Assembly (NCBI GenBank): GCA_030620095.1
Contig: JAUTXW010000349.1
Location: 1,836,001 to 1,900,000, forward strand
Direction of reading: 5' to 3'
Length of the DNA stretch: 64,000 bases
Origin: Kuschelorhynchus macadamiae
Lineage: Eukaryota; Arthropoda; Insecta; Coleoptera; Curculionidae
Shown: positions 1-11,939 of the stretch, piece by piece
Numbering within the stretch: position 1 is the first letter of the stretch
Layout of the letters: every line of letters starts with the position of its first letter
Position numbers and translations under genes: made by a program
The notes under the pieces: generated by a model
What the model saw: only the letters and a program-made list of their open reading frames with translations
What the model was told of the DNA's origin: nothing
The model's database searches: none

Positions 1-1631
1 AAGGTTTATGCTTTTTTATACGTACAATAGGTATACTTCTTTGTCTTCTTGGCGCTTTAGAAAGTAGATCGCTGCAAACTTCTCGCCTAAAATCTTTCAT
101 CGTCAATTTTGGCTGATCTAATTTTGAGTATACTATATATGCGTTGACCACAGAAGCATCAATGAAAAACCAAAAGAGACGATGCCACCACTTTTTACTT
201 TTTCGGTCTATTTCGTAGACTGTTTTTTTCTGATCAAACAGATCCACCCCATTCATATGTGCATTATAATCTGCAATCATACGGGGACATGTGACTTCTA
301 TGACATCACCATTTCTCTCTTTGCGTTTAATTTGTATAACGTCATCAGGTTGGTGAAAATTTGACAACAAGTGCACACTTCTATTATCCTTCCATTTAAC
401 TGCAACTAAATTGGAATCTCTTACATGGACATCATAATCCCCCCTATTCATACGTCGATCACTCAAAAATGTTGGAAGAAATTTACGACTTACATTGACT
501 GTTCCACAGCAATATATTTCGGTTTACCAGGAGATCCTCGAAAAGAGGCACGCTTGAAAAAAAGTTGTCAATATATAGACGATGACATTTGTTGTGCAAA
601 TCCTTACAAAGGTGCTTTACAACTCGCGAACCGAGAGATTTTTGAACAGAATTTTTTACTTTCCCTGTATAGATTTCAAAATTCCAAGCATATCCTGACT
701 GATCAGCTAATATCCATATTTTATACCCTCTTTTGACAGGTTTCTTCGGCATGTATTGTTTTAAACTACTCCTTCCTTTAAATTTAACCATTGATTCATC
801 TATAGCAATACACTCCGTAAGATCAAAGTTTCTTTGAAAATTTTCAAGCATTGTGTCAAGAAAAGGCCTTAATTTATAAAGCTTATCATAATCAGCATGA
901 GTTCTTGGAGGCATGTTAGAGTTGTCATTCAAGTGAATGTTTCCTAATAGCCAACTGAATCTATTCAGAGGCATTTTACTACTTATGTAACTATCATGTA
1001 AATCTGGAGCTGAACTCCAGTAGCCTTTGTAGCGAGGAAGTCGTTTTATACCCATAAGAATATTAATTCCAATGAATGCCTCTATTTCCTCTTTTGAAGT
1101 TGGAACAAATAGTTTTCCTGATTTTAAATTCTCCTGCTGAGCATATAGGTTGGTCTGATACGCTATTTGTTCTAACAAATGATCCGTCAGAAACAGTCTA
1201 AAAATATCAGCAGGTTCTTTTTCATCCATATCCTTAATAAACTGAGCTAATCAATCAGAGGATTGTAAGAATTGTCGGGGTTCCTCAATTACATTAGTGT
1301 TGTTCCAAGTAGGAGGAGCATAAAAGCTGTTAGCATTAATATCATTAACTTGGGCCAAATCGCGCCTAATTCTAGCAGCTAACTCGGAAAGGGGAAGGTC
1401 ACTCTCTGATAGGTCACTAGCTGATAACTCATCTTCTGCAACAATATGTCGTACACCTTCCTGCAATGTGTTTTCGTCATCAGAACAACTAAGGTCATTG
1501 TTGTCAACTGACTCGCTGTCAGATGGGATTTCAGCACAGTTTTCAATATAACAATTTTCTACTTCCTCATCAAACTCAGCCCTTGTCATGCCAACAATAT
1601 TAAAAGGTAAATCATCAGGTCTTCGATCCAT
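1..1631 (-). pseudogene. piggyBac transposase, broken by one stop and one frameshift, C-terminus missing
   Basis: This is a cut-and-paste transposase of the DDE_Tnp_1_7 (piggyBac) family, which in life acts in the nucleus on the element's ends. Reading right to left there is an acidic N-terminal part (1631-1254), the conserved core with the first catalytic Asp in CIAIDESM, the second in LYIDNFF, then the WKDNRS and MNGVDLFDQ blocks (about 400-220) carrying the third Asp. I start it at the ATG at 1629-1631, inside MDRRPDD, because a splice acceptor-like TTTTTTACAG lies just upstream; an ATG further out at 1706 would read through that tract. An in-frame TGA stands at 1251-1253 and a one-base frameshift near 500-515. 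The C-terminal Cys-rich finger is outside the window. The copy is non-functional as read. Confidence 0.85.
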
Positions 1632-2114
1632 AATATCTGTAAAAAACAAAAATAATAATTTTTTGTTAAAATGGCCTAGTGTCACAGTGGTACACATAGA
1701 GGACACTCAAATTTTCTCCATTTCCACGGTGCTGAAATCAAATCTGAATACTACAAAATCGAAAAACTAAGTACCTACCTCTATTTTGTTGCAAATCAAT
1801 CCAATAGCGCCTTTTAAACAATGTTTAACTAATTTTCTTTCACACAAAACATAGACAAATCAACACACATTGTTTACATCAGCTTTGAAGCCCAAATGAT
1901 TGACGTTTTAGATTTATTTGAATAACTGACCCCCAACGCCATCTGTTATTGTTTAAGGACAACTCAATACAGGTGCTCTGTAATGTGGTTCATTCAAAAT
2001 ACCACTGTACCATATCTGAGAGATATATTTAAAAGTGGTACATGTGGAGTACCACTATGGCAATATCGCAACATAGTAGGTGGTTCATTGCGTGTACCGC
2101 TGAGCCACAAAGAG
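1..2114 (-). mobile_element. piggyBac-type DNA transposon, 3' side cut by window edge
   Basis: The strip codes on the minus strand for a piggyBac-family transposase. To its right lies about 480 bp of non-coding sequence with repeated GTGGTAC / GTACCAC words near 1686, 2003, 2034 and 2049, plus GTGGTTC variants near 1981 and 2081. A TTAA sits at 2115-2118, the target sequence used by this family, so I place the 5' end of the element there. The other end lies left of the window. The end position is inferred; no matching terminal repeat can be checked because the partner end is missing. Confidence 0.7.
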
Positions 2115-2118
2115 TTAA

Positions 2119-3285
2119 AAAATATGTATTTATTAATTTTGATGTATTAAGTAAAAGTAAATATGCTTTAATTCAAGGTAACTGTCTGTTTAAATGAGAG
2201 CATTTCATAATAAGAAAAAAGAACTTGTTTTATGCCAATATCTTAAGGCAGCTTGTTTATTTACGCATTCATGAAACTGGTGTCATGAGATGAAATTCTC
2301 ATATCCATTTCTGCAACTTATTTGTATTTAGTAGTGTACGACAGACAAAGCAAAAAGGACAAACGGTTTTGTTTTTTGACATTAGAAAAAGTTATATAAA
2401 AAGGTTTTTAGTACCATAGGAACTATACAATTCCGTAGAAGGCCAAGAAACCTACAAAATAAGTAAGAAAAGAGCCCAGAATATCTAAAGGCATCACATT
2501 AGGTAGCAGACTAGAGTTCCGTTTGTTACAGGAATTGACCAGACATATATCTCTTTACAACCTAAAATCGGCCATGCACCACCACTCACCGAATCAAGAA
2601 AGAGAAAAAGCTCCCAATATGTCAATCTTTCCAGTATTCAAGCCTGCTAGATTTTTCGTATTAAGTCACAATAAGCCACATGCACTATTTTTGTTGGTCG
2701 CCTTTTATCAATTTCTTTAAGTTACAGCTTTGCCATACTTCATCTGGAACCCAAAAGCTTTGGTTTCCCCCTCCGACCTCGACGAGAATTGCCTTATTTC
2801 TATAGGTCGCTCGTAACTGGCAACTGGTCAATATGCAATCAACAGACTATAATGGTTGCATCGAAAATATGTTCGCGCCCGTAGTTAAACGTTCACTATA
2901 ATTAATTGCTCCTTATAAAAAAAAGCATGAATCGGTTTACTATTTATTACGAGTCAGTGAAAAGGACTTCCATTTTTAAATATTTCATAAATTACACTGG
3001 CGAACAGCAAAAATGTCTTCGAGACCAAAATAGCAAAATCTTACTTATTTTATTATACTAATTAAGAATCTGTCTTGCAAAAGTCTCAGTTGGCTCCGGT
3101 TTTATAGATCCATGCATATCATGGTAATTTACCTACCTGCCCTTAATGTATGAGAAAGTTCGACCATTAAATGAGAATACCTGGATTTATTATACCAGGT
3201 GTTCTTTATAAGGGGTTTAAATACATATAACATAAATCCTAAATTGTTAGTTAGTTGTTTTTCAACTACCAGTTCATTGAGAGCT
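2119..3285. other. AT-rich sequence without a recognisable gene
   Basis: I see only short chance ORFs here, no RNA gene and no clear repeat boundary. The last 100 bases lead into the degraded coding family that starts near 3286 and may belong to the same repeat unit. Confidence 0.5.
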
Positions 3286-4869
3286 GTATTTGAGAAATGA
3301 AAGAGTCTTGAGTAACATGTCGCGAGTTTGCCCCTTTAATAAACAAAGTACCACTTGTATTTTGTGCTGCAAAGTTGGAGACCAGGACAAAAATCGAGCT
3401 CCCCATAACTTCTGCATCAAATGTGCGTCCAATATTCGCGGCTGGCTAAGTGGAAAAAAGCATATTCGCTGTTCCTACTGGCGAGAACCGAAAGGCAACG
3501 TTACTGACTGTTACTTTTACTTGACCCCTACCATCAAAAATGGCATTTCGGAGAAAAAAAGGTCTGGGATACAGTATTCAAATTTACAATCCGCCATACG
3601 CCGCTCACCGAATTGCCTGTACCTAATCCACCTCAGAAATATACCATTGATTCTGATGACGATCAAACATATTCAAACGATAGTGTTCCGGAAACTGTCG
3701 CCGACTCATCAACCTCGCAAGACTGCAATTTGTCTATAAGCTTCCCAATAAAAAGCCTTATAAAATAAGCCAAAGTGAATTAAGTGACCTTATAAGGGAT
3801 TTAGAACTGCCCAAGCAAAAATCAGAACTATTAGCCTCTCGACTGCCACAATGGAATTTACTTTATTTAAATGAAGTAAAAGTTTCTGTGTACCGAAGCA
3901 GTCAGAAAAACCTAACATCATTTTTTAAAATGGAATAAAATTTGATAGTCTGTAGGGACATTGAGGGACTAATGGTAACTTTAAATCTGGACTATGATCC
4001 AAAAGACTGGAGACTTTTCATTGATTCCTCAAAAGTAAGCCTTAAAGGTGTGTTACTCCATAATGGAAACAAGTTGTCTTCAGTCCCAATTAGTCAGGCA
4101 GTCCCCATGAAAAAAACGTAAAGCCATTTGAAATTGTTACTGGAAACTAAACAATATGAAAAATATAAATGTCAAATTTGTAGGGATTTAAAAGTTGTGG
4201 CGATTTTGCTTGAAATGCAGTCAAATCCTTCCTCTACGAAAGGGACAGTCTAGCATAAACGGATCACTACAGAAAGAAAATTTGGCCACCGAGAGAGTTT
4301 TTTGAGTCTGGAAAAAAATGTCACCAGCGCTCCATAATTCCCCTTGAAAAGACTTTTTTACCGCCATTTCATATAAAATTGGGACCTATGAAAAACTTGG
4401 CAAAAGCCATGGATAAAGAAGGCCGTGGTTTCAGTTATTTAAAAGAAAAGTTCCCTAGAATCAGTGACGCTAAAATTAAAGAGGGAATTTTCGATTCTAT
4501 ACTTGAAGGCAAGGAAAAAGACGCTTGGAATGCCTTTAAAATGGTTGCAGCAAATTTTTTGGGAAACTATAAAGACTTCGTTTGTGTTACTTAAACCTAG
4601 GGTATAAGTAACACAACAACAACACAAAATGTTCAACGACCTTGAAAATTCATTTCCTGGATTCTCATCTGGATTACTTTCCGGAAAATTGCGGTGCTGT
4701 AAGTGATGAGCACGGTGAGATATTCCACCAGAATATTTCAAACATGAAAAGAAGGTATCAGGGACAATGGAATTGTGAGATGTTAGCCGACTACTGTTGT
4801 ACTATTACGAGAAATGCCCCAGAGGCTACTTTCAAAAGACAGGCTAAGAAGCGCAAAATGAGTGTTTAA
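3286..4869 (+). pseudogene. Degraded copy of a high-copy arthropod protein family of unknown function
   Basis: The plus strand carries, in order but in shifting frames, the blocks of a protein family that recurs in many copies in insect and hydrozoan genomes and is usually labelled uncharacterised. The N-terminal cysteine cluster (CPFNK, ILCCKVG, NFCIKCASNIRGWL) is at 3287-3480, a DSDDDQ-type acidic stretch near 3655, GLMVTLNLDYDPKDWRLFID near 3970-4025, the KNLAKAMDKEGRGFSYL and DAKIKEGIF blocks at 4379-4590, and IHFLDSHLDYFPEN with VSDEHGEIFHQ and the terminal MLADYC block at 4642-4860. Many stops and frameshifts show it is dead. The high copy number suggests it travels with, or is, a transposable element; that is inference. 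I know the family by pattern only and can assign no function. Confidence 0.6.
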
Positions 4870-6477
4870 ATTTTAGATTCAATGAAAAAAATTTGCTATT
4901 TAATTGTTTTTGTTGAACCAACAATATATTTTTATCTGTATTTTGTATATTTTACTTTATCATGTTATATGAAAAACTAGCATTTTCTTAAATAAAGGGG
5001 CAATATGGCAATTTTTTTAAATCCTAAAGCTGTAGGTGTAAAAACGCATACTTCATAAAATGGATCAGTTGCGTTACCATTGACCATTTTTTATAATGTT
5101 TCCGGTAGAGCTAGCTGCTAACTTTAATTAAGTTTTGAAAGCATATTCTGAGTAGTCATTGGTATACGTGTTCAAATGAGTAACAGCCAATCTTTAATGA
5201 CATTTAGTATATAGTAGAGGGTAGTTCAAACATTTGTTGATATAATTTTGTGTTTCTTATTATTTTCATCACGAGGAAAGGATATTTCTTTTGACCATTA
5301 ATAATTCTAATGGGATTCATACTAAACCTGAACCAAGGTTTTAACAATCGATCATTATGATTTTTCCCGATACAATTTTACAAAATCTCTACTGCCATTC
5401 CAATTCAATATGTAAGTTAGATTGGAAAGCTAAATATTAAATGTACGAATTGACTTTTCAAAGATAGATATTTTGTTGTAATAACCATCAATGGTTAGCA
5501 GATATTTAACGTTACAGGAATATTCTTATCCAAAAGGGCTTTTTGAAAAGTATCATTTGCAACCAGATATGAATTATTATAAATACTAGAGATTTGTCAA
5601 GGTTGCTGTCATATATCTGATACAACATTAGGGACTTACAAAATCAACCGTACTGTTCCTTTCTTTTACAAATTTTGATTTTTCACGTACACTTGATAAA
5701 GTATGTTCGAAAATAATTTTCGAATACTTAAAATATGTACTTCACCCTGTACGTTCTTAATTTTAGAATTAATTGACCATCATCTAAAAAAATTGTATGA
5801 ATTGGTTAACTATTAAAAAAAAATTACGAATTATTGAAATTGACTTGCATTTTGAAATATTCCATAATTAATTGAATTAGTGCACAATACATTGTTATTA
5901 CATCCAATTTTGCTCACGATTAGTTTCATGGTTGCCCGCAAATGGTTTCGTGGTTTTATAAATTAGTGAAAATACTTGTACAAGTAAGAAAAAAGTATGG
6001 ATAAGCAACAAGGCTCTAAAAGCACAGAAATTGATTTAAATATTTATAACTAGGTATCACGCATACATGATAGACATACCTACTAGCGATTTTATCATGG
6101 CTCTGCAGTTACTTCCGAATGACACGAAATACATAATCCGAGCAATTCAAAACAGTTGAAAATGTATTAAAGTGATGAATTGTTAGCAGAAAACGTGAAA
6201 CTAAAGTAAATATGCAGAGTTACACATTTGCTTTACTTTAAGTATTTCCGCGCCTATGATTTATTTAAACAAGAATGATTTGTTGCTTTAGTACTATCCA
6301 GTGAATTGAATATATATTTTAATTTTGGAACAATCAAAAATCATAAGGGTTGTCATTTAACACTATTATTTATACAATAAATGTATGGTAACTCCTAAGT
6401 ACAGGGATATTCAAATAAAAGTGACCAGTCTTGTAACACTCTAATTTTTTTATATAGTATAATCTTTAAGTTTAACA
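4870..6477. other. AT-rich sequence, nothing recognisable
   Basis: No ORF with protein-like composition, no RNA gene and no repeat end was found on either strand between the degraded family copy and the target duplication of the LTR element. Confidence 0.5.
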
Positions 6478-6481
6478 TTTA

Positions 6482-6771
6482 TGTTATATCACTCGACTTA
6501 AAATTCACTTTTTAAAAAATATTTTTATTTACAAAATGAAAATTAAACTAACAGTGTAGAAGCTTAAAAACGAATCATGATTTTTATTTACAATTTACAC
6601 TATTTATATGAAAGACGAATGCTGCGTCAGTGGGAACTTGCTTGCTGGGCAGATTCTGCTGACGAGGCGTCTCGGTACTCGCCGTCTCCTTGAGATAACC
6701 GACATCCGATACGGTGGGAACCAAGGGCATCGTACTTGAAGGTGACATTGCTCGTGAGAAAGGATAAAACA
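6482..6771 (-). repeat. 3' LTR of the gypsy-type element
   Basis: This matches the right-hand LTR over its whole length, with about five substitutions and one single-base indel. It is bordered on the left by the TTTA target duplication and on the right by the polypurine tract (minus-strand sense). Short ORFs within it are chance. Confidence 0.93.
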
Positions 6772-6782
6772 ACTCCCCCATT
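6772..6782 (-). other. Polypurine tract
   Basis: Read on the minus strand the sequence is AATGGGGGAGT directly against the LTR, the usual position and composition of the plus-strand primer of an LTR retroelement. Confidence 0.75.
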
Positions 6783-6812
6783 AAGATGAAAGTTGACGCG
6801 TGGTGACAACTT

Positions 6813-8117
6813 TCAGGTCCTCTGCTTATTGAGGTTGAGTTCAATCTCTTCACTTTCTTCAATCGGGTCGCCAAGGCGGATGCTCGGTCTCCTTCTGGGA
6901 ATTATTCTTCTCCATTGTATAACGTTAGATCCTCTTTTAGGTGGAGAGGGTGGATTGCCATCGTTGCTAGTGGCTCCTCCAATCTTGATTTTACGTGTTC
7001 GTCTTCGACATTTGCAAAAGATGTATAAGGCAACCAGTGTGATAATGAGTGTTATTGTAAGAATCGTGAACCAACTTATGTGTTTTTTCACGAACAGCTG
7101 ATTTACCAATTGATCCAGCTGATCGGCATACTGATTTAGCTTGTGCTGGGCTATGTTCAGGTCCTCTACATCTATTTTGTTTAGCTTCAGAGGCTTCAAA
7201 TCTGGTAAGTGAATATTCTCTGCCATATGGTTACAGCAGTCAAAAGGGATGTTGACTGGGTGGTAATTGTAGGTTACGTTGTCGTAAACATCAACTGATT
7301 TCTGGGCACGAACTCTTGTACTCCCAACGAAGGCACTACACTCGGGTTGAAGTTTCATCAAAGTATTTGTGTTGATGATCTGAGTCTCTATATCTCTGGA
7401 TCCACATTTTATTGTGACGGGCAGAGGGTCTGCAACAGCTATCAACCATAAATTCTGACTGATTTCTTGAATTTTCTTTGGCAAGAATGACTAAAACTTG
7501 GCATGTTCTGGGTAGATGATCAAGTCTCTTCAGAAGCTGAGCCTCGCAGACTGCATCAGTATCAATTGGGTATGGTAGGATGTTGGAACAGATGAACATA
7601 CGGTTGCCTAGTGGTTTGCAGGACTTCATATTGCGGATGGTTGTATAAAGTAAAGAATCATCATTTCGTGCAATTAGTTTATTAGTTATTGACAAAATGT
7701 GATGAAGGCCTGTTCGATTATCCAGAATCGGTATAGGATATAAGTGATAGAGAGTGTATTTTTCAGGTTCGACTAAAGGTATTTCTAGTACAAAAATTAT
7801 TCTAGTATCTAATTGATATGCCTTTACTTTTGGTTAACGGCGTTTGATATTTGTTTAAGGAGACTAACATGAGTTTGAACTTGCGGCTTAAAGGCTTTCA
7901 TTCGCGGTACGTCTTCGTCTATAGTGTTTAATAAGCTTTCTAATATTTTGTCATTATTACTAATTGTTTCTTTGATTGGTCCGAGGTCTTTGTAAACAAA
8001 GAGGGTCCATTTATCATTTGAGATTTTTACGGTCGCTTCTTCATGAAAGAAAATTCCTAAGGTGTTGTTTATTGGTATTAGAGTGTATTGGGACTGAATG
8101 GCTGTTGAAAGTGCCAA
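6813..8117 (-). pseudogene. Errantivirus env-like glycoprotein, broken into three frames
   Basis: Three minus-strand blocks follow each other: an N-terminal block 8117-7824 (about 97 residues), a middle block from about 7823 to 7475, and a C-terminal block to 6813. The C-terminal block has a long ectodomain stretch, a hydrophobic membrane segment near 7075-7010 (WFTILTITLIITLVALYIF), then a short, very basic cytoplasmic tail. Spacing after pol, the class-I-like layout and the single C-terminal anchor fit the insect retroelement envelope family related to baculovirus F. A stop and a frame change lie near 7824, another frame change near 7480. I see no basic cleavage site or fusion-peptide region where block one meets block two, so an internal deletion is likely. 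As it stands it cannot make a functional envelope. Confidence 0.75.
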
Positions 8118-8135
8118 GAACCTAGAAGAGAAAAA

Positions 8136-11100
8136 TTACTCATAGTATGGTTTCAGTCTGTCAAAATTTATTTTAGATTTTTGTTTAGATTCGGGGTTTA
8201 TCAGAATTGCTGAATTTTGTAAAATTTCGATTATTTCGAATGGACCGTTAAATTTATTTTGGCTTTTGTCCTTGATTTGCGATTCTTTAATGTATACCTT
8301 ATCTCCTACATTATATTCATAGGGGTGAGCAGAAACATTTTGGTCGAAGCGCTCTTTGGCTTTTTCTTTTTGTTGACATGTTCTGGCTCGGGCTGTTTTA
8401 TAAAGGTATTGCATGCGATTGTTTAGATCTTGCATATATTTGGAAATAAGACGTTTTTCATTATATAGGATTTCGGGTGGTCTAGATGAGGTGTGTCCAA
8501 AAATAAGTTCGTAAGGCGTGAAACCGTGCGTTTTGTTTTTGGTATTGTTATAACATATAGTTGCATAAGGAAGAACATTAAACGGGTGTTCGTCAGGGTT
8601 TTCAGTTTGATTAGCTCGTATCATTTCACTAAGTGTCGCGTGAAATCTCTCAACAGAGCCGTTTGATTGAGGGTGTCCTACGCTAGAGAAAGTTAGTTGG
8701 ATATCGTAAAGCTCACAGAGGTCATTCATTAAGGTGTTTTTGAATTCTCGGCCATAGTCACAATGTATACGTAACGGAGTTCCATAATGTTGAAAAAATA
8801 CAAGAAGTGTATTAACAACAGATTTTGCTGTCTTATCCTCTATAGGGTAAGCTTGTGTAAATTTTGTTAGTTCGTCACGTACTGTTAGGGCGTAATTTCG
8901 AGTTGGGTATTCAAATATGTCTATGTTTATTCTTTCAAAAGGTGTTTAGGGCGTTTCTGTTACGACTAGGGGACTGCTTAGATTTTTACGACAGATTTTT
9001 ACTTTTTGGCAAGTTTCGCAACTTTTAATAAAGTTTTCTACGGCTTTTATTATGCCTGGCCAATTGTATTTTTCTTTTATGCGCCTTAACGTCTCGTTAA
9101 TTCCGCGATGTAAGTTGGTTTTTCCGCGATGGTAATGATCTAAGATCTGAGGTATTTCGTCTTCATTAGGGGTTGTTGTGATGTTTTGGCAGATACTTAA
9201 TTTTATATTTTTGTCTGCAAAAATATACGAAAATATTTCAAGGATAGGAAGTTCGAGTGTGTTTTCCACGAAATAGGTACAAGAGATGTCAAGTTCGTCT
9301 TGACCGGTATAGAGAATGTAAAAGAGAAGTTGTGTGACAGTTTCTGGGTTAAACGGGAGAGGAATAATGAAATATTTACGATTTTTTGTTGATTTACTGG
9401 AGAAAATATTTATATCGTCAAGAATCTTATGATGTAGTTCTTCTAATTTATTTTGTCGAAAGAATGTTATAATATTTTTGTGTGACTTATCCAACAGCTG
9501 GTCGTTGGTTGTTTCGATTTTAGAATAATCGATCAGGGATCTGGTTTCGTAAAGGCTTACGAATTTATTGTATTCTTCGGCTATTACATCGTCGTCATAG
9601 GTTTTAGGTTCTTCGATAAGTTCTTCGGATTCTGTCTCATTCGATGCAAAAACAGATATTTTTGTTTGAAGCTTTGCGCATTCTTGGAAATGATTTACTT
9701 TTATTCGAGATAAAGCATCAGCGTTTTTATTAATTTTTCCCGGTTTATAAATTATTTCGTACTGATATTCTCCTAGTTTTAGCCGCCATCGTGCTAATCT
9801 ACTACCTGGGTCTTTAATAGAAAGTAACCAAGTAAGGGGACGATGATCTGTGACTAGAATGAACTTCCTTCCAAATAAATATGGACGAAAATATTTCACG
9901 GCCCATACAATTGCAAGTAGTTCTCTCTCTATTGTCGAGTAATTGGTTTCGGCTTTACATAATGTTCTTGAGGCATAACCAATGGGTAAGTCTTTGCCAA
10001 TGGGACCTTGGGAAAGTACAGCGCCTATCGCAAATGCGCTTGCATCCGTTGTTAGTAGGAAAGGCTCATCGAAATTTGGATAGATGAGAATTGGGTCAGA
10101 AGTCAGTAATTGTTTTAGTTCGTCGAAAGCTTGACGACAATCTGAGTCGAAATCAAATTTGATATCTTTTTTCAACAATCTGGTAAGGGGCTTTGATATT
10201 TTCGCAAAGTTTGGAATAAACCTACCATAATAACCAGCTAAACCCAGAAAGGATTTTATGTCTTTTGAATTTTTTGGGTCTGGAAATTTCTGTATACAAT
10301 CGATTTTAGTGGGATTAGGTTTAACTCCGTCCTGAGTGATTAGGTGACCAAGGTATGCTACCTCTTTTCTCAGGAACTCACATTTGTCAGGTTGTATTTT
10401 GAGGTTTGCTTTTCGAAGACGTTTAAAAACTTCGCGTAAGCGTGTGATGTGGTCATGGATTGTGGGTGAATACACAATGATGTCGTCCATATAGACGAGA
10501 CAACGTTCATTGAGAATGCCTAGAAGGATGTTGTCCATTACTCTCTGGAAAGTGGGGCGTTTTTAAGACCAAAGGGCATTCTTATAAATTCGTAGTGTCC
10601 GTTCTCGACAGAGAAAGCAGTTTTTGGAATATCTTTAGGGTCTATCTCGATCTGGTGAAATCCTGAAGCCAGATCCAGGGTTGTAAAATACTGGCACTTG
10701 CCTAGCTGATCCAAAAGATCAGAAATATTGGAAAGCGGGTACTTATCATCTACCGTGGATTCATTCAATTTACGATAATCTATGACTACTCTCCATTTTT
10801 GTTTGCCTGAGGAATCAAGTTTCTTGGGGACGACCCAAACTGGAGATGACCAAGGTGAAATAGAGGGTTTTATGATTCCTTGTTCTAACATTTTATTAAC
10901 CTGAGTTTTTACCTCTTCTTTGTGAATATGGGGATACCTGTATGATTTGGTGAAAATAGGCTTTGCACCATTGGTGTCAATTTGGTGTTTAATTTCATTG
11001 GTAAAGGTAAGATTGTCACCTTAGAGGTAAAATATGTCCTCAAAATCTACGCAAAGATTGGTAATTATTTCTTTTTCTTCTTCGTTAAGATGCTCTAAAC

Positions 11101-11937
11101 GAAGTTGGGACTTAATGTTGGGAATGCGGTTAGGAGATAGCTGTTTATCAGATAAATTGTAATTGAGTAACGAATGAGAAGAAAAAGGTTCGATTTCGAT
11201 ATTTGAAAAATTAATGGTTTTTGGGATGGCGTTTGCATTGACCACAGAAGTTAGAAATTCGCCTTTTTCATTGACATGGACAATTGCGTTTGGAATGTGA
11301 ACTTTTTCGATTTCTTGCCTAAATAGGATAGCATCGGTCTTGACTAAATCACAACGTAATTTAAAAATTTGTTCGGTCCTACCTCAATCTTAATTTCGTT
11401 AGAATTGTTTACGTTAGTTATTTTATTATTTTGTTCGAGGTTTTCTTCTGCCTTAAACAGTGGTAAAGTTTTAAAATTTGTAACAAGTTGTTTATTTTTT
11501 AAGTCGATGGTGCATTCAAAGTGTTCCAAAAAGTCGAGTCCTAGAATACCATTGAAATCAATATCTAAATCGTATATGTAAACTTTATGTGGGTTTCCGG
11601 CTTGAAAAGGAACTAGGGTTGATTTGGTGATAAGAAGTTTTTGGTCTGTGATGCCTTGAATCGTAACGTTTTCGGGAAAACGTTGGGGAAATTGTTTTAC
11701 TGTGTTTTCTTTAAATATCGTAATTCCTGCTCCGGAATCTATAAGTAGTTTAAAAGTGTTAGATGCGTCTTTTATGTAATATAGATTTTTCGGGTTAACA
11801 GCAAGAAGGGGATTTAAAGAAAATGTTGTTCTGGGAAATTCAATGACGGGTTCATGTCGTCCAAATTCAGGGTTTGTATTTGATTTTGGATTTCCATCAC
11901 GGCATTGGTATTTGAAATTGTTCGAATAGGAGGATGG
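8136..11937 (-). pseudogene. Pol polyprotein of the gypsy-type element, disabled
   Basis: From right to left on the minus strand I see a retropepsin with the DSG active site near 11735; the reverse transcriptase with LDLASGFHQI (about 10670) and the YMDD box (about 10485); RNase H (TTDASAFAIGAVL, ATNYS-type ELLAIVWA, TDHRPL, about 10080-9830); the integrase His2Cys2 zinc finger (HYHRGKTN to CETCQK, about 9150-9000); the integrase core with the three acidic residues in INIDIF, HCDYGREF and GSVERF (about 8930-8650); and a GPF module (FNGPFEII, about 8245). Gag ends at 11940, so pol is probably reached by a frame change at that junction. Lesions are a frameshift near 11375, a stop at 11021-11023, a frameshift near 10548 and a stop at 8946-8948. 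All catalytic motifs survive, so decay is young. Confidence 0.92.
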
Positions 11938-11939
11938 TT

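Noticed and set aside
1706..1706. ATG at 1706 as start of the piggyBac transposase
   Set aside because: It would add a Phe/Leu-rich stretch that is better read as the end of a 5' UTR intron; the ATG at 1631 begins the conserved MDRRP-type start.
6584..6874. Minus-strand ORFs in the LTRs (also 13919-14107)
   Set aside because: They lie in the LTRs, differ between the two copies only by LTR mutations, and have no protein-like pattern.
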